The notes: generated by a model from the letters alone, not told the origin. 19,995 nucleotides of DNA from Oscillospiraceae bacterium (GCA_902782805.1 CACZON010000015.1:1-19995); one strand, 5' to 3'; positions 1 through 7,395 are shown, counted from the first letter of the stretch. Program-made: numbers and translations.

Positions 1-93
1 GACGCCGTTACCGGCGCGGCGACCGTGATCTCCGCAATGGGCGCCGGAAAGCTTGCGGCAAAAGCGATCGACGAAGCGCTCTGCGCAAAATAA
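1..93 (+). CDS. gltA: C-terminal end of NADPH-dependent glutamate synthase small subunit-type oxidoreductase (partial)
   Basis: The window opens inside a reading frame that runs 30 codons to a TAA at 91-93. The residues DAVTGAATVISAMGAGK, followed by an AAKAIDEAL-type tail, match the extreme C terminus of the GltA/GltD family. These are FAD- and NAD(P)H-binding subunits that pass electrons from NADPH for glutamate synthesis; related proteins act as the sulfide dehydrogenase/NfnB subunit. The Ala/Gly-rich stretch is the last part of the FAD-binding fold. Only the tail is visible, so I cannot separate GltA proper from an NfnB-like paralogue. A terminator follows after 16 nt, so this is the last gene of its transcript. 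Confidence 0.75.
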   Translation, partial: DAVTGAATVISAMGAGKLAAKAIDEALCAK

Positions 94-109
94 ACCGAAC
101 GGCAAAAAG

Positions 110-149
110 AAAAGGACTCCTCCGGGAAACCCCGGAAGAGTCCTTTTTT
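110..149. terminator. Bidirectional rho-independent terminator between gltA tail and abfA
   Basis: The inverted repeat has arms 110-126 and 131-147 with one C.A mismatch (120/137) and an AAAC loop. It has a six-T run on the plus strand at 144-149 and A-rich sequence at 105-113 that gives a T-run on the minus strand. It lies between two convergent genes and can end both. Confidence 0.9.
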
Positions 150-179
150 GATTTGAAAATGCAGGGACCTAAGGCAGAA

Positions 180-1793
180 TCAGGCTTTCTCGAAACGGAA
201 TACGTTCCAGGAGAGCTTCTTGACCGTAACGTCGATCTTGCCGTCGACGCACTTCGTATCTTCAACGATCTGCGGCTTGATGGCGTCGGGATTATCGTAG
301 GTGTTGGCGGCGTCGAAATCGTCGGAATACATCGTGATGTGTTCCACGAACTTGTAGCCTTCAAACGCCTTGACGTCGATCGAAAGCGCTTCTTCCTCTT
401 CCCAGTCGCCGTTGACTACGAATACGGTGAACTCGCCGGCTTCTTCGTTGAGCGCGGCCGCCGCGGTGACGTAGGGAACGCCGTAGATATCGGCATACTG
501 GTTCTGATCGTCGACCGCGTAGGACGGTACGTCGTAGGTTTCGCAGTTGACCATCGGGAGGATGGATTTGCCCTTGCAGTAGCGGATGAGCTCCGTCATC
601 GGATAATAGGCCGCGGCCTTCCAGACGTGATCCTTATCCGTTGCGGCGAGCATGCCGAGACCGCCGGTCGCGCAGCCGATCTTGACGCGGTCCGCACGGC
701 GGACCATCGCCAGCATCGTGGAAGCGTTCGCGAGCGCGAGCGCCATTTCGGCGCCGCGGCGGAAGCCGCCGAAGCCGTTCATATCCCAGTTGTTCGGATC
801 CTGCGAGCGGAAGCCGATGTGATTGTTGAAATTGAAGAACTGCTTGATCGGCATATTGCCGTTCGTGCCGTACTGCGGGTTGCCTCTCTGCGGACGGAAG
901 GAGCTGCCGTATTCATCGAGGGAGATGTACATCGTCTTATCGGTGCGCAGGAGCGTCTTGATATAGTCGCTCAGCGCGATTTCGGTATCGATGTATCTCT
1001 CGTAGGTAACAACGCCGGCCATGAGCGCGCCGATGTCGCCGGGGAGCGCGGAATGATAATGATGCAGGGAGATGTAGTCTACGACTTCATAGCACTGCTC
1101 GAGCACCTGACGGTCCCAATCGGGATAATGGGTCAGGAACGGGCAGGAAGATACGCAGGCGATCGTTTCGACGGTGCCGTCCGTATACTTGAGGGCCTTC
1201 GATACTTCGCGGGCCTTTACGCCGTAGCCGACGGGATCCTTTTCCCAGGAAGCGACCTGCCAGGGGCCGTCCATTTCGTTGCCGAGATAGAAGATCTTGA
1301 CGCCGTAGGGCTTTTCGCGGCCGAATTCTTTACGCTTGTCGGCCCATTCAAGGCCTCCTTCCACGTTGACGTAATCGATGAAGTCGATGGAAGCGTCGAT
1401 ATCGTCCGTGCCGAGGTTGAGCGTCCACATGATGTCGGCTTTGCAGTCCTCGATGAACGTAAGATACTCGTCCACACCGACTTCTCTCGGGATGAAGCAG
1501 GAACGGGAGCGGTCGATCAGGGGCTTGCGCTGATCATAGGGGCCTACGCTGTCTTTCCAGCGCCAGCCGGAGACGTAGTTGCCGCCGTAGCGTACGCTCG
1601 GCAGGCCGGCCTCGACCAGAGCGTCAATGAAGTCGTGGCGTAAACCTTTTTCATCCGCGGTGGGGTGACCCGGCTGCCACATGGAACCTACTGCCATTTT
1701 ACCGATCGGCTCCAGGAATGCGCCGAACAAACGCGGGGAAATATCGCCCTTCACGTAGGAAGGATGCAGCGCGATTGTTGCTTTTCTTGCCAT
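180..1793 (-). CDS. abfA: Intracellular GH51 alpha-L-arabinofuranosidase
   Basis: This 537-residue enzyme should release terminal alpha-L-arabinofuranose from arabinan or arabinoxylan oligosaccharides taken up by the cell. The family is a TIM barrel with a C-terminal beta domain and retaining chemistry. The motif YLGNEMDGPWQ (about 169-179) carries the acid/base Glu, near E173. SLDEYG (about 291-296) carries the nucleophile Glu, near E294. RYGGNYVSGW (68-77) is the conserved N-terminal substrate loop. No signal peptide is present (MARKATIALH start), which fits a cytoplasmic enzyme. The start is ATG at 1793, preceded by AAGGAGG about 7 nt upstream. It has its own promoter and terminators on both sides, so it is monocistronic. 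Length is slightly above the usual 500. The family call is strong; the natural substrate is inferred. Confidence 0.93.
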   Translation of the reverse strand: MARKATIALHPSYVKGDISPRLFGAFLEPIGKMAVGSMWQPGHPTADEKGLRHDFIDALVEAGLPSVRYGGNYVSGWRWKDSVGPYDQRKPLIDRSRSCFIPREVGVDEYLTFIEDCKADIMWTLNLGTDDIDASIDFIDYVNVEGGLEWADKRKEFGREKPYGVKIFYLGNEMDGPWQVASWEKDPVGYGVKAREVSKALKYTDGTVETIACVSSCPFLTHYPDWDRQVLEQCYEVVDYISLHHYHSALPGDIGALMAGVVTYERYIDTEIALSDYIKTLLRTDKTMYISLDEYGSSFRPQRGNPQYGTNGNMPIKQFFNFNNHIGFRSQDPNNWDMNGFGGFRRGAEMALALANASTMLAMVRRADRVKIGCATGGLGMLAATDKDHVWKAAAYYPMTELIRYCKGKSILPMVNCETYDVPSYAVDDQNQYADIYGVPYVTAAAALNEEAGEFTVFVVNGDWEEEEALSIDVKAFEGYKFVEHITMYSDDFDAANTYDNPDAIKPQIVEDTKCVDGKIDVTVKKLSWNVFRFEKA

Positions 1794-1857
1794 TTTGTTT
1801 CCTCCTTAATTAAATTGTGCCAAAAAGGTGAACTCGATTCACCGTTTTCTTATTAAA

Positions 1858-1886
1858 ATAGTACCACAGATCGCGCATTCGGTCAA
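1858..1886 (-). promoter_or_regulatory. Sigma-A promoter of abfA
   Basis: Read on the minus strand, TTGACC (1881-1886) and TACTAT (1858-1863) are separated by exactly 17 nt. This places the start about 55 nt upstream of the abfA ATG. No obvious operator palindrome is visible next to it. Confidence 0.75.
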
Positions 1887-1922
1887 CAGATAATTCGAAA
1901 TCATCAATATCTTTTTTCGCCG

Positions 1923-1962
1923 AAAAAAAGCCGGAAATCGCGCTGAGACGATTTCCGGCTTT
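1923..1962 (-). terminator. Terminator of the ctsR-clpC-acetyltransferase operon
   Basis: A perfect 14-bp stem (1927-1940 with 1949-1962, AAAGCCGGAAATCG arm) with an 8-nt loop is followed on the minus strand by seven T residues (complement of 1923-1929). It lies 16 nt past the acetyltransferase stop and ends the long heat-shock transcript. Confidence 0.9.
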
Positions 1963-1977
1963 CGGATCGGAACAGGA

Positions 1978-2409
1978 TCAAATCGGTTTGATAAAGCAGA
2001 TCAGACGGTTTGCTTCCGCAAAACCGAGCGAACGGTGGAAACGCTCGCTCTGCGTATTTTCAAGCTCGCAGTCGCTTGCGAACTGAGCGCAGCCGTTTTC
2101 TTTTGCCCAGCGTTCCCCGGCCGCGAGCAGCGCCTTCGCGATCCCGCGGCGGCGGAACTGCGGGAGCACGAAAATCCCTTCGAGGTAGCCGGTCGGGCTC
2201 CGGTCGCTTCCCTCCACATAATCGCGGCGAAGCGAACAGTGGGCAAAGCCGACCGCTTGTTCTTCCTCAAAGGCGAGGAAGATCACGTTCGAAGCGGGAT
2301 CCATCGCCGAAAACTCCGAAACCAGCGCTTCGGGCTCGTGATGCTCCCAGAGAGCGGCCGCCAGAGCGGCGGCGCGGGGAAAATCTTCTGCATGAGCGAT
2401 CCGGATCAT
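1978..2409 (-). CDS. AAC(6')-type GNAT aminoglycoside N-acetyltransferase-like protein
   Basis: This 143-residue GNAT protein probably transfers acetyl from acetyl-CoA to an amine; by family resemblance the acceptor is the 6'-amine of an aminoglycoside. The central block RRDYVEGSDRSP, then YLEGIFVLPQFRRRGIAKAL (about 61-94), is very close to the same stretch in AAC(6')-Iy-type enzymes as I recall them. It includes the acetyl-CoA loop RRRGIA. The later ASDCELEN and GFAEANRLICF segments (about 111-139) are also typical. The start is the ATG at 2409, with GGAGG 8 nt upstream; a longer frame beginning at 2478 would run back into clpC. It starts 13 nt after the clpC stop and has no visible promoter of its own, so it appears co-transcribed with clpC. 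It could instead acetylate another amine; activity is inferred. Confidence 0.82.
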   Translation of the reverse strand: MIRIAHAEDFPRAAALAAALWEHHEPEALVSEFSAMDPASNVIFLAFEEEQAVGFAHCSLRRDYVEGSDRSPTGYLEGIFVLPQFRRRGIAKALLAAGERWAKENGCAQFASDCELENTQSERFHRSLGFAEANRLICFIKPI

Positions 2410-2422
2410 GTTTTTCCTCCGT

Positions 2423-4897
2423 TTACGGGATTTCAGTCTCTTCGGCAGCCGGCGTAAAGCGGTAGCTTCCGTCTTCATAGGTGCACAGGACGGTTTCGCC
2501 GGCCTGAACGCCGCCTTCGAGGATCTTTTCGGAGATCGCGTCTTCGAGCCGGGCGCTGATTTCCCGCCGCAGCGGACGCGCGCCGTAGACCGGATCGTAG
2601 CCGGCCTTTGCGATCGCGGCGATCGCCGATTCGTCGAAGGTGATCGTTACCTGAAGCTCCTCAAGGCGCTTCTTAAGCGAGACGAGCATCTTCTCGGCGA
2701 TGTTTCGGATGTTTTCATCGGAAAGCTTATGGAAGACGATGATATCGTCGACCCGGTTGAGGAATTCCGGCCGGAAAACGCGTTTGAGCTCTTCGGTGAC
2801 GAGCGCGCAGATCGTTTTGTAATCGGACACGCTGTCTTCACCGGCGGAGAAGCCGAGGCTCTGGTGCTTTTCGGTGATCAGCCGCGCGCCGACGTTGGAG
2901 GTCATAATGATGACCGTATTTTTGAAGTTGACGACCCGGCCCTGCGAATCGGTCAGGCGGCCGTCCTCGAGGATCTGCAGGAGCATGTTGAAGACGTCGG
3001 GATGCGCCTTTTCGATCTCGTCGAAAAGGATGACCGAATAGGGCTTGCGGCGGACCGCCTCGGTGAGCTGGCCGCCTTCGTCGTAGCCGACGTAGCCCGG
3101 CGGCGAGCCGACCAGACGCGAGACGGTATGCTTTTCCATGTATTCCGACATATCGAGTCGGATCATCGCCTCCTCGTCGCCGAACATCGCTTCGGCGAGC
3201 GCCTTGCACAGCTCGGTTTTGCCGACGCCCGTGGGACCGCAGAAGATAAACGAGCCGGTCGGGCGCTTCGGATCTTTAAGGCCGACTCTGCCGCGGCGAA
3301 TCGCCCGCGCAACCGCGCTGACGGCTTCCTCCTGGCCGACGATCCGCTGATGCAGCGTATCTTCGAGGCGCAGCAGACGCTGGCTTTCTTCCTCGGTCAG
3401 CTGAGAAACGGGGACGCCGGTCCACATCGAAACGATCTGGGCGATATCCTCCGGGGTGACCTCGGTATTGTTATGGGAGGTCTTTGAATTCCATTCCTCT
3501 TTTGCTTTTTCAAGCTGCTCGTGCAGGCGTTTGCCTTCGTCGCGCAGCTTTGCGGCGCGTTCGAAATCCTGGGTGCTGATCGCGGCGGACTTTTCCTGAT
3601 CCGCTTTTTTGATCTTTTCTTCGAGCTCCTTCACGGAATCCGGCGCGGTGAAATTGCGCAGCCGTACGCGCGAAGCGGCTTCGTCGATCAGATCGATCGC
3701 CTTGTCCGGCAGCAAGCGGTCCGCGATATACCGGGCGGAAAGCTCGACCGCGGCGTCGAGCGCGGCGTCGGTGATTTTGCCCTTGTGGTGAGCCTCGTAG
3801 CGGTCGCGCAGACCTTTGAGGATCTCGATCGCCTCGTCTTCGGTCGGCTCGTCGACGTTGACCGGCTGGAAGCGGCGCTCCAGCGCGGCGTCCTTTTCAA
3901 TATATTTGCGGTATTCGTTGATCGTCGTTGCGCCGATCACCTGGAAATCTCCGCGGGCAAGCGCCGGCTTGAGGATGTTGGCCGCGTCGGTCGAACCCTC
4001 CGCGCTTCCCGCGCCGATGATCGTATGCAGCTCGTCGATGAAGAGGATGATGTCCCTGGAATTCTTGACTTCATCCATCGCGCTTTTGATGCGCTCCTCA
4101 AAATCGCCGCGGTATTTCGTTCCGGCAACCATGCCGGTCAGATCGAGCGAGATGATGCGTTTGTCCTTGAGCGTTTCCGGAACCTCGCCTTCTGCGATTT
4201 TCAGCGCGAGCCCCTGGGCGACGGCGGTCTTTCCGACGCCGGGCTCGCCGATCAGGCAGGGGTTGTTTTTCGTCCTGCGCGAGAGGATCTGGATCACGCG
4301 CTCGATTTCCTCTTTGCGGCCGATGACCGGGTCGATCTCTCCGCTTTTCGCCATCTGCGTCAGATCGGTGCCGAACTGCTCGAGCGTGTTTTTCTCTTCG
4401 CCGCCGGCGCGTTCGGGGGAAGCCTCCGGCTTTCTTCCGCCGGGAGCCGCTTTTTCGCTGCCGTTGACGATTTTTCCGAGCTCGTCGAAAATATTCTGCG
4501 CGCGGACGCCGAGCATCGAAAGGAAGCGAACGGCGTAGCAGTCGCTTTCGCCCAGAACGGCGATCAGCAGGTGCTCGGTGCCGACGTAGTTGTGGCGCAG
4601 GCGGGCGGCCTGGATCATCGCGACCTGGAGGATCCGCTTGCTGCGCGGGGTGAGGTCTTCGGCGGTCAGCTCGCAGGGATCGTCCGTCGCGGTGTTTTCG
4701 CGGATCGTCCGCTCGTAAAGCTCGGCGTCGACGCCTAAATTGCGCAGCACCACTGCGGCGGCGTTGTCTTTCTGTCTGAGAATTCCCAAAACGATATGCT
4801 CGCTGCCGATATAGGTTTGTCCGAGCTCTCCGGCGCAGGAGATCGCGAGGTTGAGCGCTTCGTTTGCTTTCTGTGTAAAACCTTTGAAATTATACAT
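2423..4897 (-). CDS. clpC: ATP-dependent Clp protease ATP-binding subunit ClpC
   Basis: ClpC is a cytosolic AAA+ unfoldase that feeds phosphoarginine-tagged or adaptor-bound proteins into the ClpP protease. The 824 residues show the full order. Two Clp N repeats lie at about 1-145. The first AAA+ module has Walker A GEPGVGKT (217-224) and Walker B ILFIDELH (about 284-291). A UVR-type coiled middle segment spans about 422-470. The second module has Walker A GPTGVGKT (554-561) and Walker B VILFDEIE. An LGF tripeptide near 681-683 is the expected ClpP-docking loop. The length is normal for ClpC. The ATG at 4897 has AAAGGAGGT upstream and lies 13 nt past the mcsB stop. It is the fourth gene of the CtsR operon. 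No clpP is in the window, so the protease subunit must be elsewhere. Confidence 0.97.
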   Translation of the reverse strand: MYNFKGFTQKANEALNLAISCAGELGQTYIGSEHIVLGILRQKDNAAAVVLRNLGVDAELYERTIRENTATDDPCELTAEDLTPRSKRILQVAMIQAARLRHNYVGTEHLLIAVLGESDCYAVRFLSMLGVRAQNIFDELGKIVNGSEKAAPGGRKPEASPERAGGEEKNTLEQFGTDLTQMAKSGEIDPVIGRKEEIERVIQILSRRTKNNPCLIGEPGVGKTAVAQGLALKIAEGEVPETLKDKRIISLDLTGMVAGTKYRGDFEERIKSAMDEVKNSRDIILFIDELHTIIGAGSAEGSTDAANILKPALARGDFQVIGATTINEYRKYIEKDAALERRFQPVNVDEPTEDEAIEILKGLRDRYEAHHKGKITDAALDAAVELSARYIADRLLPDKAIDLIDEAASRVRLRNFTAPDSVKELEEKIKKADQEKSAAISTQDFERAAKLRDEGKRLHEQLEKAKEEWNSKTSHNNTEVTPEDIAQIVSMWTGVPVSQLTEEESQRLLRLEDTLHQRIVGQEEAVSAVARAIRRGRVGLKDPKRPTGSFIFCGPTGVGKTELCKALAEAMFGDEEAMIRLDMSEYMEKHTVSRLVGSPPGYVGYDEGGQLTEAVRRKPYSVILFDEIEKAHPDVFNMLLQILEDGRLTDSQGRVVNFKNTVIIMTSNVGARLITEKHQSLGFSAGEDSVSDYKTICALVTEELKRVFRPEFLNRVDDIIVFHKLSDENIRNIAEKMLVSLKKRLEELQVTITFDESAIAAIAKAGYDPVYGARPLRREISARLEDAISEKILEGGVQAGETVLCTYEDGSYRFTPAAEETEIP

Positions 4898-4910
4898 GGG
4901 GGACCTCCTT

Positions 4911-5927
4911 TCAGCCGGGCAGTCCCTCGCAGCAGAGCTGCGCGCGCAGCGCGTCGCGTTCAGAAGCGGAAAGCGGTTTTCCGCTTCGAAGCTGGATGGT
5001 TGCCGGCTGTACGTGAATTGTCAGTGCGTTGATCGCTTCGGGTGAGACGTTCCGGATCAGCCCCTCGCTGATGCCGAGGCGGACGTTCGAGACAAGGCGC
5101 ATAAATTCATCCGCCGAAAGCAGCCTTGCGCTTTTGAGGATCCCGATGCTGCGGGCGATCTGATCCTGAACGGTGAGATTTTCGCAGAGCTTTTTCCGCG
5201 CCGTTTTTTCGCGCTCAAGAAGCTGGGCGGCGATGTCTTTCAGGTTGTCGATCGCTTCCTGCTCGCCGAGCCCCAAAGAGAGCTGGTTCGAGAGCTGATA
5301 GATCGCGCCGACCGGGCGGCTTGCTTCGCCGTAGGTTCCGCGGATCGCGATCCCGAGCCGCGAGAGGCTCGCGGAGATCCGCGTGATGCTGCCGCTCTCC
5401 TGCAGCGCGGGCAGATGCAGCATCAGAGACGCGCGCATTCCGGTTCCGAGATTGGTGGGGCACTGGGTAAGATAGCCGAGATCGGAATCGAACGCGAAGC
5501 TCAGCTTTTCGTTTAGGAGGGAATCAATCTGATCGGCGAGCTCAAGCGCCTTCTCAAAATTATACCCTTCCTGCATCACCTGTATTCTTAAATGATCCTC
5601 TTCGTTGACCATGATCGAGATGCTTTCATCCTCGTAGATAAAGGCCGCGCGGCCTTCCGGCGAGGAGATCAGCTCCGGAGAAACGAGATGGCGTTCGACG
5701 AGCGAGACGCGCTCGATCTCGGAGAGCTCGCTGAGATTTTTGCGCGAAAAGCCCTGTGCGATCGGGCTTGCCGAGAGCGCGTCCCAGACTTTTTCAACGA
5801 TCTCTTCGCGCTGGCGCAGCGTCAGGCGGTCGGGGAAGGGGTATTCGCGCAGGTTTCGCGCGAAGCGGACACGGGTGCTGATGATGACGCCGTCTTCGGT
5901 TCCGGCTTTTTCATACCACTTAAGCAT
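4911..5927 (-). CDS. mcsB: Protein arginine kinase McsB
   Basis: McsB phosphorylates arginine side chains, marking proteins for ClpCP and inactivating CtsR during stress. The 338 residues fit a phosphagen-kinase-like catalytic domain (about 1-245) plus a C-terminal helical dimerisation domain. Visible motifs are STRVRFARNL (17-26, nucleotide phosphate contact), NEEDH (108-112, catalytic Glu region), CPTNLGTGMRAS (156-167) and RGTYGEAS (196-203). The protein is shorter at its C terminus than some Bacillus homologues. The ATG overlaps the end of mcsA by 8 nt and has AAGGAGG upstream, so translation is probably coupled, which fits the need for McsA as activator. Confidence 0.95.
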   Translation of the reverse strand: MLKWYEKAGTEDGVIISTRVRFARNLREYPFPDRLTLRQREEIVEKVWDALSASPIAQGFSRKNLSELSEIERVSLVERHLVSPELISSPEGRAAFIYEDESISIMVNEEDHLRIQVMQEGYNFEKALELADQIDSLLNEKLSFAFDSDLGYLTQCPTNLGTGMRASLMLHLPALQESGSITRISASLSRLGIAIRGTYGEASRPVGAIYQLSNQLSLGLGEQEAIDNLKDIAAQLLEREKTARKKLCENLTVQDQIARSIGILKSARLLSADEFMRLVSNVRLGISEGLIRNVSPEAINALTIHVQPATIQLRSGKPLSASERDALRAQLCCEGLPG

Positions 5928-6438
5928 CTTCTCCGTCCTCCTTGATCGTTAAGGCTTTGATCTCGTCGCGCAGGATCGCGGCGTATTCAAAATCCTGCTC
6001 CTTGATCGCTTTTTCGAGCGCGCGCTGTTTTTCGGCGACAAGCTCCTGCGGGCGGGAGACGTCCGCGTGAGGGCGCAGAACGAGCGCCGCAGAGCCGGGG
6101 CGTTTTCCCTGATGTCGGGTGTTTCCGTGGATCCGCTGGATCGAGGGCAGCAGACGGTCGTAGAAAACCTGATAGCAGTTTGCGCAGCCGACTTTTCCGC
6201 TCTTGGCGATTTCCTCGAAGGTGGCGCCGCAGAAGGGACATTCGAGATCCGGCGCCTTTGCGGCGTCGCGGTTCTGGGAGAGGAGGTTGCCGAAATGAAA
6301 ATCAAAATCGCTCAGGAAGCTGGAGTAGCCGAGCTGTTTGGCGCATTCGGGGCAGAGCGCGTATTCGCTCAGCACGCCGTTTACGATCGTTTTGACGAAA
6401 GTCGTCGCGTTGTTTTTTCCGCAGGATTGACAAATCAT
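5920..6438 (-). CDS. mcsA: McsA, zinc-binding activator of McsB
   Basis: McsA binds and activates the McsB arginine kinase and helps deliver CtsR to it. The 172 residues carry four CXXC pairs, at about C3/C6, C29/C32, C67/C70 and C85/C88, forming two zinc sites. A C-terminal UVR motif (about 135-168, ending EYAAILRDEIKAL) resembles the UvrB/UvrC interaction helix pair. The linker at about 103-130 is basic and Pro/Arg-rich. The start ATG has AAAGGAGG about 8 nt upstream and lies 15 nt after ctsR. The gene order ctsR-mcsA-mcsB-clpC is the classic arrangement and confirms the call. Confidence 0.95.
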   Translation of the reverse strand: MICQSCGKNNATTFVKTIVNGVLSEYALCPECAKQLGYSSFLSDFDFHFGNLLSQNRDAAKAPDLECPFCGATFEEIAKSGKVGCANCYQVFYDRLLPSIQRIHGNTRHQGKRPGSAALVLRPHADVSRPQELVAEKQRALEKAIKEQDFEYAAILRDEIKALTIKEDGEDA

Positions 6439-6453
6439 TCGAAATTCCTCCTT

Positions 6454-6909
6454 TTATTCACGAATCAGAACGATCAGCATATTCTTCATGGCGGCCGCCC
6501 GCGCGTGGTCCCGGTATTCCTGGGGGATCGCGGCGTAGCTCTGGTCGGCCACGGCGGCGAGGATCAGCTTTGCCTGCTCGCTCGAGAGCAGGGAACGCCG
6601 GAGCATATTCCCGAGCAGCAGCGAGGCGCCGCCGGCGCTGAGGCTTCCGCCGATCGAATGGATGATCTCCATCAGCGCGTTTTCCTTGCCGGAGGAGACG
6701 CGCGTGATGCGGATATACCCGCCGCCGCCCCGCCGGCTTTCCACGTAATAGCCGTGTTCGGGGGAGAAGCGGGAGGTAATCACGTAGCTGATCTGGCTCG
6801 GGACGCAGCCGAGCGTTTCGGCGAGCTCGTTGCGGCAGAACTCCGCCGATCCGCTCTTCTGGTCGAGCAGATGATAGATATATTCCGCGATCGTATCGCT
6901 CAATCGCAT
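6454..6909 (-). CDS. ctsR: Transcriptional repressor CtsR
   Basis: CtsR is a dimeric winged-helix repressor of class III heat-shock genes. It releases DNA on heating and is marked for degradation through McsB. The 151 residues begin MRLSDTIAEYI, as in the family. They show the helix-turn-helix segment with CVPSQISYVITSRF (about 35-48) and the beta-wing RRGGGGYIRI (59-68). The tetraglycine loop there is the heat sensor and its Arg contacts the DNA. The C-terminal helical half is the dimer/McsB-binding part. The ATG at 6909 is preceded by AGGGTGA. It is the first gene of the operon, and its own promoter carries a perfect CtsR operator, so it is autoregulated. Confidence 0.96.
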   Translation of the reverse strand: MRLSDTIAEYIYHLLDQKSGSAEFCRNELAETLGCVPSQISYVITSRFSPEHGYYVESRRGGGGYIRITRVSSGKENALMEIIHSIGGSLSAGGASLLLGNMLRRSLLSSEQAKLILAAVADQSYAAIPQEYRDHARAAAMKNMLIVLIRE

Positions 6910-6942
6910 GGTTTCACCCTGCTTTCCGCATATTCTGAATTG

Positions 6943-6971
6943 ATTATAGCCGAAAGGTCAAAAAAAGTCAA
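6943..6971 (-). promoter_or_regulatory. Sigma-A promoter of the ctsR operon
   Basis: Read on the minus strand, TTGACT (6966-6971) and a perfect TATAAT (6943-6948) are 17 nt apart. The predicted start gives a leader of about 27 nt before the ctsR ATG. The -35 box lies inside the CtsR operator, so repressor binding should block RNA polymerase. Confidence 0.88.
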
Positions 6972-6978
6972 AGTCAAA
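6956..6978 (+). promoter_or_regulatory. CtsR operator (tandem heptads)
   Basis: GGTCAAA (6956-6962), AAA, AGTCAAA (6966-6972) is an exact match to the established CtsR box RGTCAAANANRGTCAAA. A third heptad AGTCAAA at 6972-6978 follows, sharing one base with the second. It overlaps the ctsR promoter, which supports autoregulation of the operon. Confidence 0.92.
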
Positions 6979-7000
6979 TTTTCGAAAAAACGGAGCGTTT

Positions 7001-7043
7001 CGGCGCCATTTCGAAAAAAGGCGAAACCAAGCGCCGGTTTTTT
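7001..7043 (+). terminator. Possible plus-strand terminator-like hairpin upstream of the ctsR promoter
   Basis: CGGCGC (7001-7006) pairs with GCGCCG (7031-7036). Inside it TTTCG (7009-7013) pairs with CGAAA (7022-7026). Six T residues follow at 7038-7043. The stem is interrupted by unequal internal loops (2 and 4 nt), and no plus-strand gene lies just upstream, so its role is unclear. It might insulate the downstream microprotein gene from antisense transcription. Confidence 0.35.
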
Positions 7044-7112
7044 CGTGTTTTCACCGATTTTTACCGTCTTTTGAACGCGCGGTTCGCAGTAACACATTCG
7101 GAGAGATTTCAA

Positions 7113-7118
7113 TATACT
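7113..7118 (+). promoter_or_regulatory. Possible -10 element of the cysteine-rich microprotein gene
   Basis: TATACT at 7113-7118 is a good -10 hexamer, about 30 nt upstream of the ATG. No convincing -35 lies 16-18 nt upstream (the sequence there is TAACAC). It may belong to an alternative sigma factor, but I cannot assign one. Confidence 0.3.
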
Positions 7119-7148
7119 GTTAGTGTAATTCGAAAGGAGGATTCCGAA

Positions 7149-7280
7149 ATGTGCAACAACAACTGCTTCGGCGGGAATTCCTGGCTGATCATCATCGTTT
7201 TGATTCTTCTGTTCTCCGGCGGCTTTAACGGCTGCTGCGGCAGCGGCAATGACTGCGGCTGCGGATGCGGCTGCAACTGA
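7149..7280 (+). CDS. Small membrane/cysteine-rich protein (YjcZ-like or high-cysteine type), unknown function
   Basis: This is a 43-residue protein with three parts: a short polar head, MCNNNCFGGNSW; one hydrophobic helix (about 13-22, IIIVLILLF core) ending in Gly-Gly; and a tail of alternating Cys and Gly (CCGSGNDCGCGCGCN). Eight of 43 residues are Cys. The ATG at 7149 is chosen because AAAGGAGG lies 8 nt upstream; the frame is open farther back to 7071 but lacks a ribosome binding site there. Short proteins with this head and helix are common in Clostridia and resemble the YjcZ sporulation family or entries labelled high-cysteine proteins. Membrane or spore-coat location and metal binding are possibilities only. 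It is monocistronic, with a strong terminator downstream. Confidence 0.72.
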   Translation: MCNNNCFGGNSWLIIIVLILLFSGGFNGCCGSGNDCGCGCGCN

Positions 7281-7321
7281 TTTTCATAAGAGCCGCGGGC
7301 AGACGCTCCCGGCGCCTGCGC

Positions 7322-7364
7322 AAAAACCGCCCGGCGGATCATCCGCCGGGCGGTTCCCTTTTTC
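7322..7364. terminator. Strong bidirectional terminator
   Basis: A perfect 14-bp GC-rich stem (7325-7338 with 7342-7355) closes on a 3-nt loop. On the plus strand it is followed by TCCCTTTTT, and on the minus strand by five T residues (complement of 7322-7326). It separates the plus-strand microprotein gene from the convergent pcrA-ABC operon and can end both. Confidence 0.9.
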
Positions 7365-7395
7365 AGGCTTTTCTTCGGATTTCAATACGCGATGA

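Noticed and set aside
153..1643. Plus-strand open frame of 496 codons opposite abfA
   Set aside because: It is antisense to a clear GH51 gene, has no ribosome binding site or recognisable domain, and arises from GC-rich codon use in the opposite strand.
2410..2478. Longer acetyltransferase start at 2478
   Set aside because: The extra 23 residues are basic, lie inside clpC and lack a ribosome binding site; ATG 2409 with GGAGG fits the family start.
2408..4738. Two long plus-strand open frames (359 and 405 codons) opposite clpC
   Set aside because: Both mirror the clpC frame, have no family features and no ribosome binding sites.
6900..7148. CIRCE element (HrcA operator) near the heat-shock operon
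   Set aside because: No TTAGCACTC-N9-GAGTGCTAA-like sequence is present; regulation is by CtsR heptads.
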